DNA of 64,000 nt from Embleya scabrispora DSM 41855 (lineage in GTDB: Bacteria; Actinomycetota; Actinomycetes; Streptomycetales; Streptomycetaceae): positions 143,643 through 207,642 of the forward strand of contig NZ_KB889574.1 of the NCBI RefSeq assembly GCF_000372745.1. Reading direction: 5' to 3'. The notes under the pieces are model-generated. The model searched no databases. It saw only the letters and a list, made by a program, of their open reading frames with translations, and was not told where the DNA came from. Shown here piece after piece: positions 8,011 through 17,032 of the stretch. Every line of letters starts with the position of its first letter. Positions within the stretch are counted from its first letter, which is position 1. Both the position numbers and the translations under genes were made by a program.

Positions 8011-9414
8011 TCGGTTCGCCGGCTGCACCGCGCGCGACGCGTCGACCAGGCCGTGGCCGTGGAACGAGTCGATGTCGCCCGCCGCGGTGCACGGTGCCGC
8101 GCACGCCGGTCTGCTCGCCGTCGCGTACAACCGGGCCGTGATCGCGTCCGGCCCCCAGGTCGGATGCAGGGAGGCGATCAACGCCGCCACCCCGGTCACC
8201 GCCGGCGCCGCCATCGACGTGCCCTGCTTCCGCGCCCAGCCGCCGTCGCCCGACGTGGACAACACGCCCTCGCCACCCGCCGCGACGTCGCCGCCCGGCC
8301 CGGCCAGATCCACCACGCCCAGGCCCGTGTTCGAATAGCTCGCCCGCCGTGCGTTCGCGCCGACCGCGGCGACCGTGACCACGCCCGGGAGTTCGGCGGG
8401 CAGCTCGCGGCACGCGTTTGTCACCGGCCGCGGTCGCGCCGGGCGCCCGGTGACGGCGTCGTTCGGGCTGTGCGGATCCACCGTCTTGTGCGCGAGGTCG
8501 TAGGCGTCGTTGCCCGCCGCCGCGATCGACAACACGCCCCGCGCCGCCGCGTACGCCGCCGCCCGGCGCACCGCCTCGTGAATCACCGCCTGGTCCTCGT
8601 CGTCCGGACACAGCAGCCACCACGGGTCGTTGTAGTAGCTGTGGTTGGCGATCCGCAGGCCCCGGTGCGCGTGCTCGGCCAGCCAGACGAACCCGCATAC
8701 GCTCGCCTCGCCGTGGAACAACGCGTCCTCGTCACCGATCCGCAGCGCCGCGATCCGCACCCCGGGCGCCACCCCCACCACGCCGCGCCCGTCGCGCGCC
8801 GCGGCGATGGTGCCGGCCACGTGCGTACCGTGATCCGAGCGCGCCGCCCGCCACGCCGCGCCCGCTTGGATCGGCCGGCCCGTCGAGCAGTCCACGGACA
8901 ACGCGGCATCGAAGTTCGGCGCCAGGTCGGGATGCCGATCGTCCACACCCGAATCGGCCACCGCGACCACCACGTCCGCACTGCCCTCGGTGATCCGCTG
9001 CGCCTCGTACGCGTGCACCATCGCCAGATTCCACTGCGCCGCCTCGGCCGGATCCGAAACGGCCCCGCCGACCCGAGCCGCCGGCCGCCCGGTCGCCCGC
9101 ACCCGCAGCGGCACCGTGCGCGTGGCCCCCACCCGTGCCACCCCGGGCCGCCCGCGCACCGCCGCCGCGAACCCCGGCCCACCGTGCGCCACCACCACGC
9201 CGACCCGCCCGTACGCGTACACCACCACACCCCCGGCCCGCCGCACCGCCGACTCGGCGAGCATCGTCTGCGCCGTCCCGGCCGAGGGGGTCAACACCAG
9301 ATACGAATAGGTCTTCGCCGGAGCGGCGTCGGCCGATCCCGCCGCCGCGGGCGTCGACCCGAACAGCGTGGCCGCGGCCGCCGACACCATCGCGATCGCC
9401 GCACGCATCCTCAT
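7927..9414 (-). CDS. Secreted S8-family serine protease (subtilase), probably frameshifted near the 3' end
   Basis: 495 aa as it reads. Residues 1-30 look like a signal peptide (MRMRAAIAMVSAAAATLFGS, Ala-rich cleavage region). A propeptide-like stretch follows. The catalytic triad is complete: Asp154 in VADSGVDD, His195 in DHGTHVAG, Ser400 in GTSMAAPAVTG; the oxyanion Asn302 is in AAAGND. The frame ends in a low-quality Arg/Pro-rich tail after GHGLVDASRAV. A second frame from about 7970 down to the stop at 7796 has near-perfect G/C third positions and reads as a beta-rich C-terminus. The natural protein was probably about 45 residues longer. The ATG at 9414 is chosen for the signal peptide. 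Confidence 0.85.
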   Translation of the reverse strand: MRMRAAIAMVSAAAATLFGSTPAAAGSADAAPAKTYSYLVLTPSAGTAQTMLAESAVRRAGGVVVYAYGRVGVVVAHGGPGFAAAVRGRPGVARVGATRTVPLRVRATGRPAARVGGAVSDPAEAAQWNLAMVHAYEAQRITEGSADVVVAVADSGVDDRHPDLAPNFDAALSVDCSTGRPIQAGAAWRAARSDHGTHVAGTIAAARDGRGVVGVAPGVRIAALRIGDEDALFHGEASVCGFVWLAEHAHRGLRIANHSYYNDPWWLLCPDDEDQAVIHEAVRRAAAYAAARGVLSIAAAGNDAYDLAHKTVDPHSPNDAVTGRPARPRPVTNACRELPAELPGVVTVAAVGANARRASYSNTGLGVVDLAGPGGDVAAGGEGVLSTSGDGGWARKQGTSMAAPAVTGVAALIASLHPTWGPDAITARLYATASRPACAAPCTAAGDIDSFHGHGLVDASRAVQPANRPRAPTDRRSARGPEPSRAIRSRATPKR

Positions 9415-9497
9415 GTGGGCGTACGTACACACGAGACACCCGAGCCAACCGGACATTCACTCGGACGAGTCGCCGCCCGCGACCGGCCCGGCTCCGC

Positions 9498-10424
9498 TCA
9501 CGTGGTGATGTCGCGTTCGGTCATCCGAGCCCAGGCCGCCGCGCCGAAGATGGCCGTGTAGGCCGTCTGGACACCGAGGTTGCGGATGATCTCGTCGGTC
9601 GGGATCGGACTCCGCAGCAGGTCGCCGAAGCTCATCCAGCCGTCGGTGAACAACCACGGGTGGATCGCCGACAGTTGCGGGATACCGGTCAGGATCGCGG
9701 TCACGATGACCACGCCGACCGTGGTGGCCATCGCCGCCACCGGCACCGTGGTCAGTGTCGAGACGAACAACCCGATCGCCGCCAGGCCCACCAGCGAGGC
9801 CGCCACACACAGCGCGATCAACAACGCCCGCCAGGACGCCTCGCCCATCGAGATCGTGTCGCCGGTCAACAACGGCACATCGCCCATCGGGAACAGCGCG
9901 GCGCCCACCACCAGCGCGGACACCGCCACCGTGAGCGTCGCGGCCAGGCAGAACGCCAGCACACCGGCGAACTTGACCAGCAACAACCGGGTCCGACCGG
10001 CCGGCGCGACCAGCAGATAGCGCAGCGTCCCGGCGTGCGCCTCGCCCGCGATCGAGTCGCCCGCCACCACGCCGACCGTCATCGGCAGGAAGAACGGCAG
10101 CGCGGCGGCCAGCGACGCGAAGACCAGGAACAGCCCGTTGCCGGTGACCTGGTTCACGAAGTCCATCGACCCCCCGCCACCACCCCCGCCCGAGGAGCCG
10201 CCGTCGTGGAAGTAGCGCAGTGCGACCCCGAGCATGACCGGTACGAAGGCCAGGAAGCCCAGCATCGCGGCGGTGCGCGGGCGCAGGAAGACCAACCGCA
10301 ACTCGCTGCGCGTCAACCCGCGCAACCGCGGCGGACGTTCGGACCCGAACGCCTCCTTGTCCGCCGAGTACCGGAACGCGGGCGACAGGACACCCGTCTT
10401 GGGCAGTGCGTCAGTCGGTGACAT
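9498..10424 (-). CDS. ABC-2-type transporter permease
   Basis: 308 aa. About six membrane helices, beginning near residue 52 (AAMLGFLAFVPVMLGVALRY). A Gly-rich external loop (GGSSGGGGGGGS) follows helix one. GEAHAGTLRYLLVAPAGRTRLLL is the conserved cytosolic segment that contacts the ATPase in ABC-2 exporters. The gene overlaps the end of the ATP-binding gene by 14 nt, so translation is coupled. The exported substrate is not evident. Confidence 0.85.
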   Translation of the reverse strand: MSPTDALPKTGVLSPAFRYSADKEAFGSERPPRLRGLTRSELRLVFLRPRTAAMLGFLAFVPVMLGVALRYFHDGGSSGGGGGGGSMDFVNQVTGNGLFLVFASLAAALPFFLPMTVGVVAGDSIAGEAHAGTLRYLLVAPAGRTRLLLVKFAGVLAFCLAATLTVAVSALVVGAALFPMGDVPLLTGDTISMGEASWRALLIALCVAASLVGLAAIGLFVSTLTTVPVAAMATTVGVVIVTAILTGIPQLSAIHPWLFTDGWMSFGDLLRSPIPTDEIIRNLGVQTAYTAIFGAAAWARMTERDITT

Positions 10425-11364
10425 CGAAGCCTTCTCCGGTCAGGGCGACGAACGCGTCCTCCAGGGACGGTCGCGCGAGGGTGAACGAGCGGACGCGGAC
10501 ATCGGCGCGGACCAGCGCCGCGCAGACCTCGTCGGGCTCCAGCGGCGCCGGGTCGGCCTCGACGCCGTCGCGGGTGGTGACGATGTCGCTCGCGCCGAGC
10601 CTGCCCAGCACCACGACCGCCGCCTCCGCGTCGGGAGTCGTGACGACCAGCCGGGCCCGGGTGCCGGCGCGCAGCGATTCCACCGTGCCCTGCGTGATCA
10701 GCCTGCCGTGGCTCATCACCGCGACATCCGTGCACACCTGCTCGATCTCGTCCAGCAGGTGCGAGGACAGGAACACCGTGGTGCCGTCTGCGGCCAACTC
10801 GCGGATCAGCGTCCGGATCTCGCGCATCCCCTGCGGGTCGAGGCCGTTGGTCGGCTCGTCGAGCACCAGCAGGTCACGCGGGCGCAGCAGCGCGGATGCG
10901 ATGCCCAGCCGCTGCTTCATGCCCAGCGAGTAGGCCCGCGCCTTGCGACCGGCCACCGCCGTCAGGCCGACCTTGGCCAGCGCCTCGTCCACCCGGGCGT
11001 CGCGGGTTCGCGGGTCCGAGGTGGGATCGGCGGCGTCCAGCCGGTCCAGGTTCTGCCGACCCGTCAGGAAGCCGTAGTGGGCCGGGCCTTCGATCAGCGC
11101 GCCGACCCTGGGCAGCACCCGCCCGACGGCCCCGGGCATGGGGCCGTCGAGCAGGGTGACCGAACCGCCGGTCGGCCGGATCAGGCCGAGCAGCATCCGG
11201 ATGGTCGTGGTCTTGCCGGAACCGTTGGGCCCGAGGAACCCGAAGACGGAACCGGCCGGCACGATCAGGTCGAGGCCGTCCACGGCGAGCCGGTCCCGGC
11301 CGTAGCGCTTGGACAGCCCCTCGGTACGGATCGCGGCGGTCCCGACCGCCGTGGACGCGGTCAT
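10411..11364 (-). CDS. ABC transporter ATP-binding protein
   Basis: 317 aa. Walker A GPNGSGKT at 45-52, signature YSLGMKQ at 145-151, Walker B LLVLDEPT at 165-172 and the switch His in FLSSHLLDE. The C-terminal extension (VRSFTLARPSLEDAFVALTG) is that of DrrA/CcmA-like drug or lipid exporters. It energises the permease encoded downstream. Its ATG overlaps the TGA of the LolA-like gene (ATGA, 11361-11364), so all three are one operon read from about 12.4 kb leftwards. Confidence 0.92.
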   Translation of the reverse strand: MTASTAVGTAAIRTEGLSKRYGRDRLAVDGLDLIVPAGSVFGFLGPNGSGKTTTIRMLLGLIRPTGGSVTLLDGPMPGAVGRVLPRVGALIEGPAHYGFLTGRQNLDRLDAADPTSDPRTRDARVDEALAKVGLTAVAGRKARAYSLGMKQRLGIASALLRPRDLLVLDEPTNGLDPQGMREIRTLIRELAADGTTVFLSSHLLDEIEQVCTDVAVMSHGRLITQGTVESLRAGTRARLVVTTPDAEAAVVVLGRLGASDIVTTRDGVEADPAPLEPDEVCAALVRADVRVRSFTLARPSLEDAFVALTGEGFDVTD

Positions 11365-12440
11365 CGCTGTGCCGCGATCCGCTGGAGCGTGTCCGCGTCG
11401 ACCGCGCCGACGAAGATCCGGCCCGAGTCGGTGCCGAGCACGTTCAGCAGGCGCGTGTTGATCAGCGTCCCGCCCGGAACCGGCTTGCCCAGCTTGCCCA
11501 ACAGCCCGGTGGCGTCCTTGGCCTCGCCGCCGGCGGGCAGCTCGACCACGGTCGCCCAACCCTCGCCGAGCAGGCCCGGTTCGGCCCGCTCCCCGGTCGG
11601 CGCCGCGGGTGTGCCCGGCGTACCCGGCGTGCCGGGTGCCTCGGGCCGCGCCTCGTTCGGCGTCGCCTCCTCGACCCGGGCCCCGGCCGGCGGCTTGAAG
11701 TCGAAGGTGCCGGCCGCCGGCTTGTCGTACGAGACGTTCTCGAAGCCGATGTCGATCGCGGGCTTGCCGCCCTTGACGGTGTCCACGGTCACCCGCAGCG
11801 GCACCCCGGTCTTCGCGTCCACGAACACCGTCGCGGCGGCGATCAGGCTGCCCTGGGCCTTGGGCGCGAAGCGCAGTTTGTACACGTCGTGCCCGGCGAC
11901 CCGACCGGTCCCGTCGACCCGGACGTCGGTGGTCGGGCCGACCAGGTCGAGCAGTTGCCGGGCCGCGTCCTGCGGCGTGGTCGGCACCAGCGACGCGACA
12001 TCGGAGCGGCCGTGGTCGAACGTGCCGTGCGTCACCGCGTGCGCGCGGCTGTCGTAGGTCCACACGTCGCGGCCGTTGTGGATGACGTTGTATTCGGCCA
12101 GATCGGACATGATGCCGATGCGCTGCCGGTCCGGGCCGTCCAGGGCCACCTGGAGCTTGTTGGTGCCGGACAGCAGTGCCTGCGGGCCGTTGCCGCCGGC
12201 CTTGCCGGGCAGGGCGGGCAGGCCCAGGTCGGTGTCGATGCGGACGGTGCCGGTGAGCGCGTCGGCCCGGGCGGCGGCGACCTTGGCGACGAGTTGCTCG
12301 GCGGTCTGTTCCGGTAGGCCCGGATGCGAGTCGTCGGCGAACGCGCTCGGGCCGAACGTCACGGCACCGACGGTCGCGGCCGCGATCGCGGCCGGCACCG
12401 CGAAGCGCCACGGAACGGATCGGCGGGTGGTGCGAGTCAT
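11361..12440 (-). CDS. LolA-like secreted/anchored protein of an ABC operon
   Basis: 359 aa. An N-terminal signal or anchor (residues 10-36, FAVPAAIAAATVGAVTFGPS then AFADD) precedes a mostly beta-strand domain. The recurring elements NKLQVALDGPDRQRIGI, VWTYDSRAHAVTHGTF, GHDVYKLRFAPK and GVPLRVTVDT match the actinobacterial LolA-like/DUF2092-type sensor proteins that sit next to ABC-2 exporters. A Pro/Thr/Ala linker (around residues 255-285, GTPGTPGTPAAP) separates it from a C-terminal segment. It probably binds a hydrophobic ligand outside the membrane. The start ATG at 12440 follows a G-rich ribosome site. Confidence 0.75.
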   Translation of the reverse strand: MTRTTRRSVPWRFAVPAAIAAATVGAVTFGPSAFADDSHPGLPEQTAEQLVAKVAAARADALTGTVRIDTDLGLPALPGKAGGNGPQALLSGTNKLQVALDGPDRQRIGIMSDLAEYNVIHNGRDVWTYDSRAHAVTHGTFDHGRSDVASLVPTTPQDAARQLLDLVGPTTDVRVDGTGRVAGHDVYKLRFAPKAQGSLIAAATVFVDAKTGVPLRVTVDTVKGGKPAIDIGFENVSYDKPAAGTFDFKPPAGARVEEATPNEARPEAPGTPGTPGTPAAPTGERAEPGLLGEGWATVVELPAGGEAKDATGLLGKLGKPVPGGTLINTRLLNVLGTDSGRIFVGAVDADTLQRIAAQR

Positions 12441-12643
12441 GGAGATTGCCCCCTGATTCGGGTGTCGAATGCGACACCACAAGGGGATCATCGCGACCGG
12501 GCACTCGGCGTCGGCCGTACGTCACGGGAAAACGTCCGCCTCAGGACGTGCGCGACGTGCGAACACGGGACTTGATGGTGACTCGGCATCTCACGCGCTA
12601 CTCCCGGGGGAGCAGCCGTCGAGCACTCCCGCGGTAGACCGCA

Positions 12644-12675
12644 GCCCGCCCACATGACGTCACGGGTGGGCGGGC
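12644..12675 (-). terminator. Terminator after the polyprenyl synthase/nuo operon
   Basis: Arms GCCCGCCCAC (12644-12653) and GTGGGCGGGC (12666-12675), perfect 10 bp, 12-nt loop containing TGACGTCA. It lies 13 nt beyond the stop of the polyprenyl synthase. The rest of the 247-nt gap up to the LolA-like gene holds no visible gene. Confidence 0.7.
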
Positions 12676-12687
12676 CGGCACCAAAAA

Positions 12688-13698
12688 CTACGCGCTACGC
12701 TCCACGACCAGTTCGCACAACGAGGCCAAAGCCTGCTTCGCACTGCACTCCGGCAGCGGCGCCAGAACCTCCCGAGCGGCTGCGGCATAGCGTCGGGTGT
12801 CCTCACGGGCCTTCGCGAGCGCCGGGTGCGCGCGCAGCAGCCCGAGCGCCTCCGCGTGCTCGTCGTCGTCCGTGATCGGCCCGTCGAGCAGGGCGAGCAG
12901 GTGTCGGTCGGCCGCCGGCGACGAACCGCTCACGCCGGCCCGCAGGTGCAGTACCGGCAGCGTCGGTACGCCCTCGCGCAGGTCGGTGCCCGGGGTCTTG
13001 CCGGACTCGGTCGCCTCGCTGGCGATGTCGAGTACGTCGTCGGCCAGTTGGAAGGCGACGCCGAACCGTTCGCCGTACCGGGTCAGGATGTCCACCACGT
13101 GCTCGTCCGCACCCGCGAACATCGCGCCGAACTGGCCGGATGCCGCGATCAGCGAGCCGGTCTTGTCCGCCATCACCGACAGGTAGTGCTCGACCGGGTC
13201 GTCGCCCGGGCCCGGTCCGACCGTCTCGCGGATCTGGCCGGTCACCAGCCGGGCGAACGCCCGCGCCTGGATCCGCACCGCCTCGTTGCCCAGGTCGGCG
13301 ACGATCTCCGAGGCCCGGGCGAACAGGAAGTCGCCGGTCAGGATCGCAACCGAGTTGTCCCACCGGGAGTTGGCACTGGGTGCGCCGCGCCGCAGCAGCG
13401 CCTCGTCCATCACGTCGTCGTGGTACAGCGTGGCCAGGTGGGTCAGTTCGCACACCACCGCCGCCGGCACCACGCCCGGTGCCTGCCAGTCGCCGAATTG
13501 GGCGGCGAGCAGCACCAGCAGAGGCCGGAACCGCTTGCCGCCCGCCTCGACCAGATGCCGCGAGGTCTGCGTCAGATAGGGGAACTCGCTCTTGGTGGCC
13601 GCCAGGAGCTCCTGCTCCACGGCGGCCATCCCCGCCCTGATATCGGCGTCGAGAGTCTCGTCCGTGACGCTCAGCCCGAAGGGCCCCACGATCGCCAT
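12688..13698 (-). CDS. Polyprenyl diphosphate synthase
   Basis: 336 aa. Both Asp-rich motifs of long-chain trans-prenyl synthases are present: DDVMD at 94-98 and DDVLD at 220-224; the first is preceded by GGKRFRPLL, which binds isopentenyl diphosphate. It condenses isopentenyl diphosphate onto an allylic primer, here probably to make the menaquinone side chain. That is inferred from its position 43 nt downstream of nuoN and from the menaquinone genes elsewhere in the window. Chain length cannot be read safely. The ATG at 13698 has GGAGAG upstream. Confidence 0.9.
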   Translation of the reverse strand: MAIVGPFGLSVTDETLDADIRAGMAAVEQELLAATKSEFPYLTQTSRHLVEAGGKRFRPLLVLLAAQFGDWQAPGVVPAAVVCELTHLATLYHDDVMDEALLRRGAPSANSRWDNSVAILTGDFLFARASEIVADLGNEAVRIQARAFARLVTGQIRETVGPGPGDDPVEHYLSVMADKTGSLIAASGQFGAMFAGADEHVVDILTRYGERFGVAFQLADDVLDIASEATESGKTPGTDLREGVPTLPVLHLRAGVSGSSPAADRHLLALLDGPITDDDEHAEALGLLRAHPALAKAREDTRRYAAAAREVLAPLPECSAKQALASLCELVVERSA

Positions 13699-13741
13699 GA
13701 CGGTTCTCTCCTGTCGATCACGCAGAGTCTCTGCGTCTTGC

Positions 13742-15334
13742 TTAATGGACGAACAGGGCTGCCTTGTCCGCGAGGTCCAGTACCGGCTGCGGGAGGATGC
13801 CAAGGACCACGGTAACGGCTACCCCGAGCGCGATGGCAGCGGTGGTCATCACGCTCGGTACGACGACCGTCGGACCGTCGACCTTGGGCTCCGAGAAGAA
13901 CATCAACACGATCACCCGCACGTAGAAGAACGCGGCGACCGCGCTGCACAGCACACCGACCACCACCAGGCTGCCCGCACCGCCTCGCGCCGCTGCCTGG
14001 AAGACCGCGAACTTTCCGGAGAAACCGCTGGTCAGCGGAATGCCGGCGAAGGCGAGCAGGAACAGCGCGAACACTCCTGCGACCAGCGGGGAACGCCTGC
14101 CCAGACCCGCCCAGTGGGACAGGTGGGTCGCCTCGCCGCGGGCGTCGCGTACCAATGTGACCACCGCGAACGCACCCAGAGTGACGAACCCATAGGCCAC
14201 AAGGTAGAACATCGTGGACGACACGCCCGCGTCGCTCATCGCGATCATTCCGGTCAGGATGAAACCCGCGTGGGCGATCGAGGAGTAGGCGAGCAGTCGC
14301 TTCACGTCCGTCTGGGTGATCGCGATGATCGCGCCGGCGACCATGGTCACGATCGCGACGCCGATCATCACCGGCCGCCAGTCCCAGCGCATGCCCGGCA
14401 GCGCGACGTAGAAGAAGCGCATCATCGCGCCGAACGCGGCGACCTTGGTGGCCGCCGCCATGAAGCCGGTGATCGGGGTCGGCGCACCCTGGTACACGTC
14501 CGGTGTCCAGGAGTGGAACGGCACCGCGCCGACCTTGAACAGCAGGCCGACGGCCACCATCGCGAGCCCGATCAGCAGCAGCGCGTCGTTGTCCATCGCA
14601 CCGGCCGAGGCGACCCCGATCTTGTCCAGCGAGACACTGCCCGAGTAGCCGTACAGCATGGCCACGCCGAACAGGAAGAACGCCGAGGAGAACGCGCCGA
14701 GCAGGAAGTACTTGAGCGCCGCCTCCTGGGAGAGCAGCCGGTGGCGCCGGGCCAGCCCGCACAGCAGGTAGAGCGGCAGGGACAGGATCTCCAGCGCGAC
14801 GAACATCATCAGCAGGTCGTTCGCCGCCGGAAAGAGCAGCATGCCCACCAGCGAGAACATGGTCAGCGGGTAGACCTCGGTCTGCGTCCAGCCCGCCGCC
14901 GCCGCGTCCTTCTCCTGCTGGCTGCCCGGCGCCGCCGCGGCCTGCGGGGCGAACGCGTCGCCGCCGGCCGGTTCCAGCCTGCGCTCGCCGATCAGCAGCA
15001 CCGAGGCGATGCCGATCAGCAGCAGCGTGCCCTGCAGGAACAGCGACGGGCCGTCCACGGCGACCGCGCCCATCGCGGTGACGCTGCCCCGGTGGTCGTC
15101 CGGCAGGTCCCGAGCGAGCCAGACGACCGCGCCGAACGCGGCGATCATGCCGACCAGGGCCACCGTGAGCTGCGCGCGGTAGCGGGCCGGCCGAGGCAGG
15201 AACGCCTCGATCAGCACGCCCACCACCGCGACGCCCGCGATGATCAGGATCGGCGAGAGCTTGCCGTACTCGATGGTGGGCGCGTCCACCTTCGTCACGG
15301 CGAGCGTTGCCGTTGCGGCGGTGCTCATGCTCAC
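13742..15334 (-). CDS. nuoN: NADH-quinone oxidoreductase subunit N
   Basis: 530 aa, antiporter-like membrane subunit of complex I. Fourteen or so helices; conserved LEILSLPLYLLCG, KYFLLGAFSSAFFLFG, KVGAVPFHSWTPDVYQGAPT and the TQTDVKRLLAYSSIAHAGF segment carry the Lys and Glu residues of the proton path. A loop at about residues 125-150 (AAAAPGSQQEKDAAAAG) is longer than in most bacteria. The GTG at 15334 overlaps the nuoM stop (GTGA), giving translational coupling; an in-frame ATG at 15328 is an alternative. Last nuo gene of the operon. Confidence 0.93.
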   Translation of the reverse strand: MSMSTAATATLAVTKVDAPTIEYGKLSPILIIAGVAVVGVLIEAFLPRPARYRAQLTVALVGMIAAFGAVVWLARDLPDDHRGSVTAMGAVAVDGPSLFLQGTLLLIGIASVLLIGERRLEPAGGDAFAPQAAAAPGSQQEKDAAAAGWTQTEVYPLTMFSLVGMLLFPAANDLLMMFVALEILSLPLYLLCGLARRHRLLSQEAALKYFLLGAFSSAFFLFGVAMLYGYSGSVSLDKIGVASAGAMDNDALLLIGLAMVAVGLLFKVGAVPFHSWTPDVYQGAPTPITGFMAAATKVAAFGAMMRFFYVALPGMRWDWRPVMIGVAIVTMVAGAIIAITQTDVKRLLAYSSIAHAGFILTGMIAMSDAGVSSTMFYLVAYGFVTLGAFAVVTLVRDARGEATHLSHWAGLGRRSPLVAGVFALFLLAFAGIPLTSGFSGKFAVFQAAARGGAGSLVVVGVLCSAVAAFFYVRVIVLMFFSEPKVDGPTVVVPSVMTTAAIALGVAVTVVLGILPQPVLDLADKAALFVH

Positions 15335-16968
15335 TTGGAGCCTCCAGTGGTGTGCGCCTCGGTGCCCGCGGCCTGTTCGATGGGCTTGGTGGGCGCCGGG
15401 TCCTTCTGCTCCACCCGGCTGAGCGTGTGGTCCACGACCGGGTTGACCGCGTCGAGCACCGGCTTGGGATAGACGCCGAGCACGAGCAGGAACGCGATCA
15501 GCGGTACCACGACCGCCAGTTCGCGCGGCACCAGGTCGCGGAGCTTCTCATTGCCCGGCCGCAGCGGGCCGGTCATCGTGCGTTGGTACAGCATCAGCAC
15601 GTACAGGGCGGCGAGCACGATGCCGGTGGTGGCGAAGATCGCGGCCACCTTGTACTTCGTGAACGCGCCCACCAACACCAGGAATTCGCTCACGAACGGG
15701 GCGAGTCCCGGCATCGAGAGGGTCGCGAGTCCGGCCACCAGGAACGTACCCGCGAGAATGGGGGCGACCTTTTGCACGCCGCCGAAGTCGGCGATCGTCT
15801 TGCTGCCGCGGCGGGTGATCAAGAAGCCCGCGATCAGCAGCAGGGCTGCGGTGGAGAAGCCGTGGTTGACCATGTACAGCGTCGCGCCCGACTGGCCCTG
15901 ACTGGTCATCACGAAGATGCCCAGGATGATGAAGCCGAAGTGCGAGATGGACGTGTACGCGATCAGCCGCTTGATGTCGGTCTGGCCGATCGCCAGCAGC
16001 GCGCCGTAGATGATCCCGATCACCGCGAGCGTGATCACCGCGGGGGCGAAGAACTTCGAGGCGTTCGGGAAGATCTCCAGGCAGAACCGCAACATCGCGA
16101 ACGTGCCGACCTTGTCCACCATCGCGGTGACCAGGACCGCGATGCCGGGCGTGGCCTCGGTCATGGTGTCCGGCAGCCAGGTGTGGAACGGCCACAGCGG
16201 GGCCTTGACCGCGAACGCGAACATGAAGCCCAGGAACAGCGCCTTCTCCGCGGTCGGGTCGATGTCCAGCTGCCCGGTGGCCACGGCCTGCGAGATCTTC
16301 ACGAAGTCGAAGGTGCCGTTCCCGTCGATCCCGATGCCCTGGTTGGCGGTGGCCACGTACAGCCCGACCACGGCGGCCAGCATGACCAGACCGCCGAGCA
16401 GGTTGTAGAGCAGGAACTTCACTGCCGCGTACGACCGTTGCGGGCCGCCGTAGCCGCCGATCAGGAAGTACATCGGGATCAGCATGGCTTCGAAGAAGAC
16501 GTAGAACATGAACACGTCGGTGGCCGCGAAGGACACCACGACCATGGCCTCGACCAGCAACATCAGCGCGAAGAACGCGTGCGTGCTGCGCGGCGCGGCC
16601 TTGCCGGTGCCGGCCGCGCCGTCGGCGCCCACCGGGGCGTCGTCCGCGTCGTGCCACGAGGCCAGGATCAGCAGCGGCATCAGCACCGCGGTGAGCAGGA
16701 TCAGCACCAGGCCGATCCCGTCCACGCCCAGCGACCAGCGCACCCCGAACGAGGAGATCCAGCTGTAGCTTTCGGTGACCTGGAAGCGGCCGCCGTCATT
16801 GTCGAACTTGGCCGCCACCACGATCGCGACGGCGAGGGTCAGCAGGCTGAACAGCAGCGCCACGTTCTTGGCGAGCTTGCGCTTGCCGGCCGGAACGGCG
16901 GCGACGCACAGCCCGCCGACGAACGGCAGCGCCGCGAGCGTCGTCAGCCAGGGAAAGTGGCCGTTCAT
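15331..16968 (-). CDS. nuoM: NADH-quinone oxidoreductase subunit M
   Basis: 545 aa, antiporter-like subunit of the complex I membrane arm. The segments FEAMLIPMYFLIGGYGGPQR, KAPLWPFHTWLPD, TEATPGIAVL and QTDIKRLIAYTSISHFGFI are the conserved proton-channel helices, with the functional Glu and Lys residues present. The C-terminus is a hydrophilic tail rich in Pro, Thr and Ala. The ATG at 16968 has GGAGGGAC upstream. A 64-nt gap separates it from nuoL, the only notable gap between nuoL and nuoN. Confidence 0.94.
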   Translation of the reverse strand: MNGHFPWLTTLAALPFVGGLCVAAVPAGKRKLAKNVALLFSLLTLAVAIVVAAKFDNDGGRFQVTESYSWISSFGVRWSLGVDGIGLVLILLTAVLMPLLILASWHDADDAPVGADGAAGTGKAAPRSTHAFFALMLLVEAMVVVSFAATDVFMFYVFFEAMLIPMYFLIGGYGGPQRSYAAVKFLLYNLLGGLVMLAAVVGLYVATANQGIGIDGNGTFDFVKISQAVATGQLDIDPTAEKALFLGFMFAFAVKAPLWPFHTWLPDTMTEATPGIAVLVTAMVDKVGTFAMLRFCLEIFPNASKFFAPAVITLAVIGIIYGALLAIGQTDIKRLIAYTSISHFGFIILGIFVMTSQGQSGATLYMVNHGFSTAALLLIAGFLITRRGSKTIADFGGVQKVAPILAGTFLVAGLATLSMPGLAPFVSEFLVLVGAFTKYKVAAIFATTGIVLAALYVLMLYQRTMTGPLRPGNEKLRDLVPRELAVVVPLIAFLLVLGVYPKPVLDAVNPVVDHTLSRVEQKDPAPTKPIEQAAGTEAHTTGGSK

Positions 16969-17032
16969 CGAAGTCCCTCCGCCAAGGCGCCTACGGGGTG
17001 GGCGATCTGGGGTCGTGTCCGGATGGTCATGT

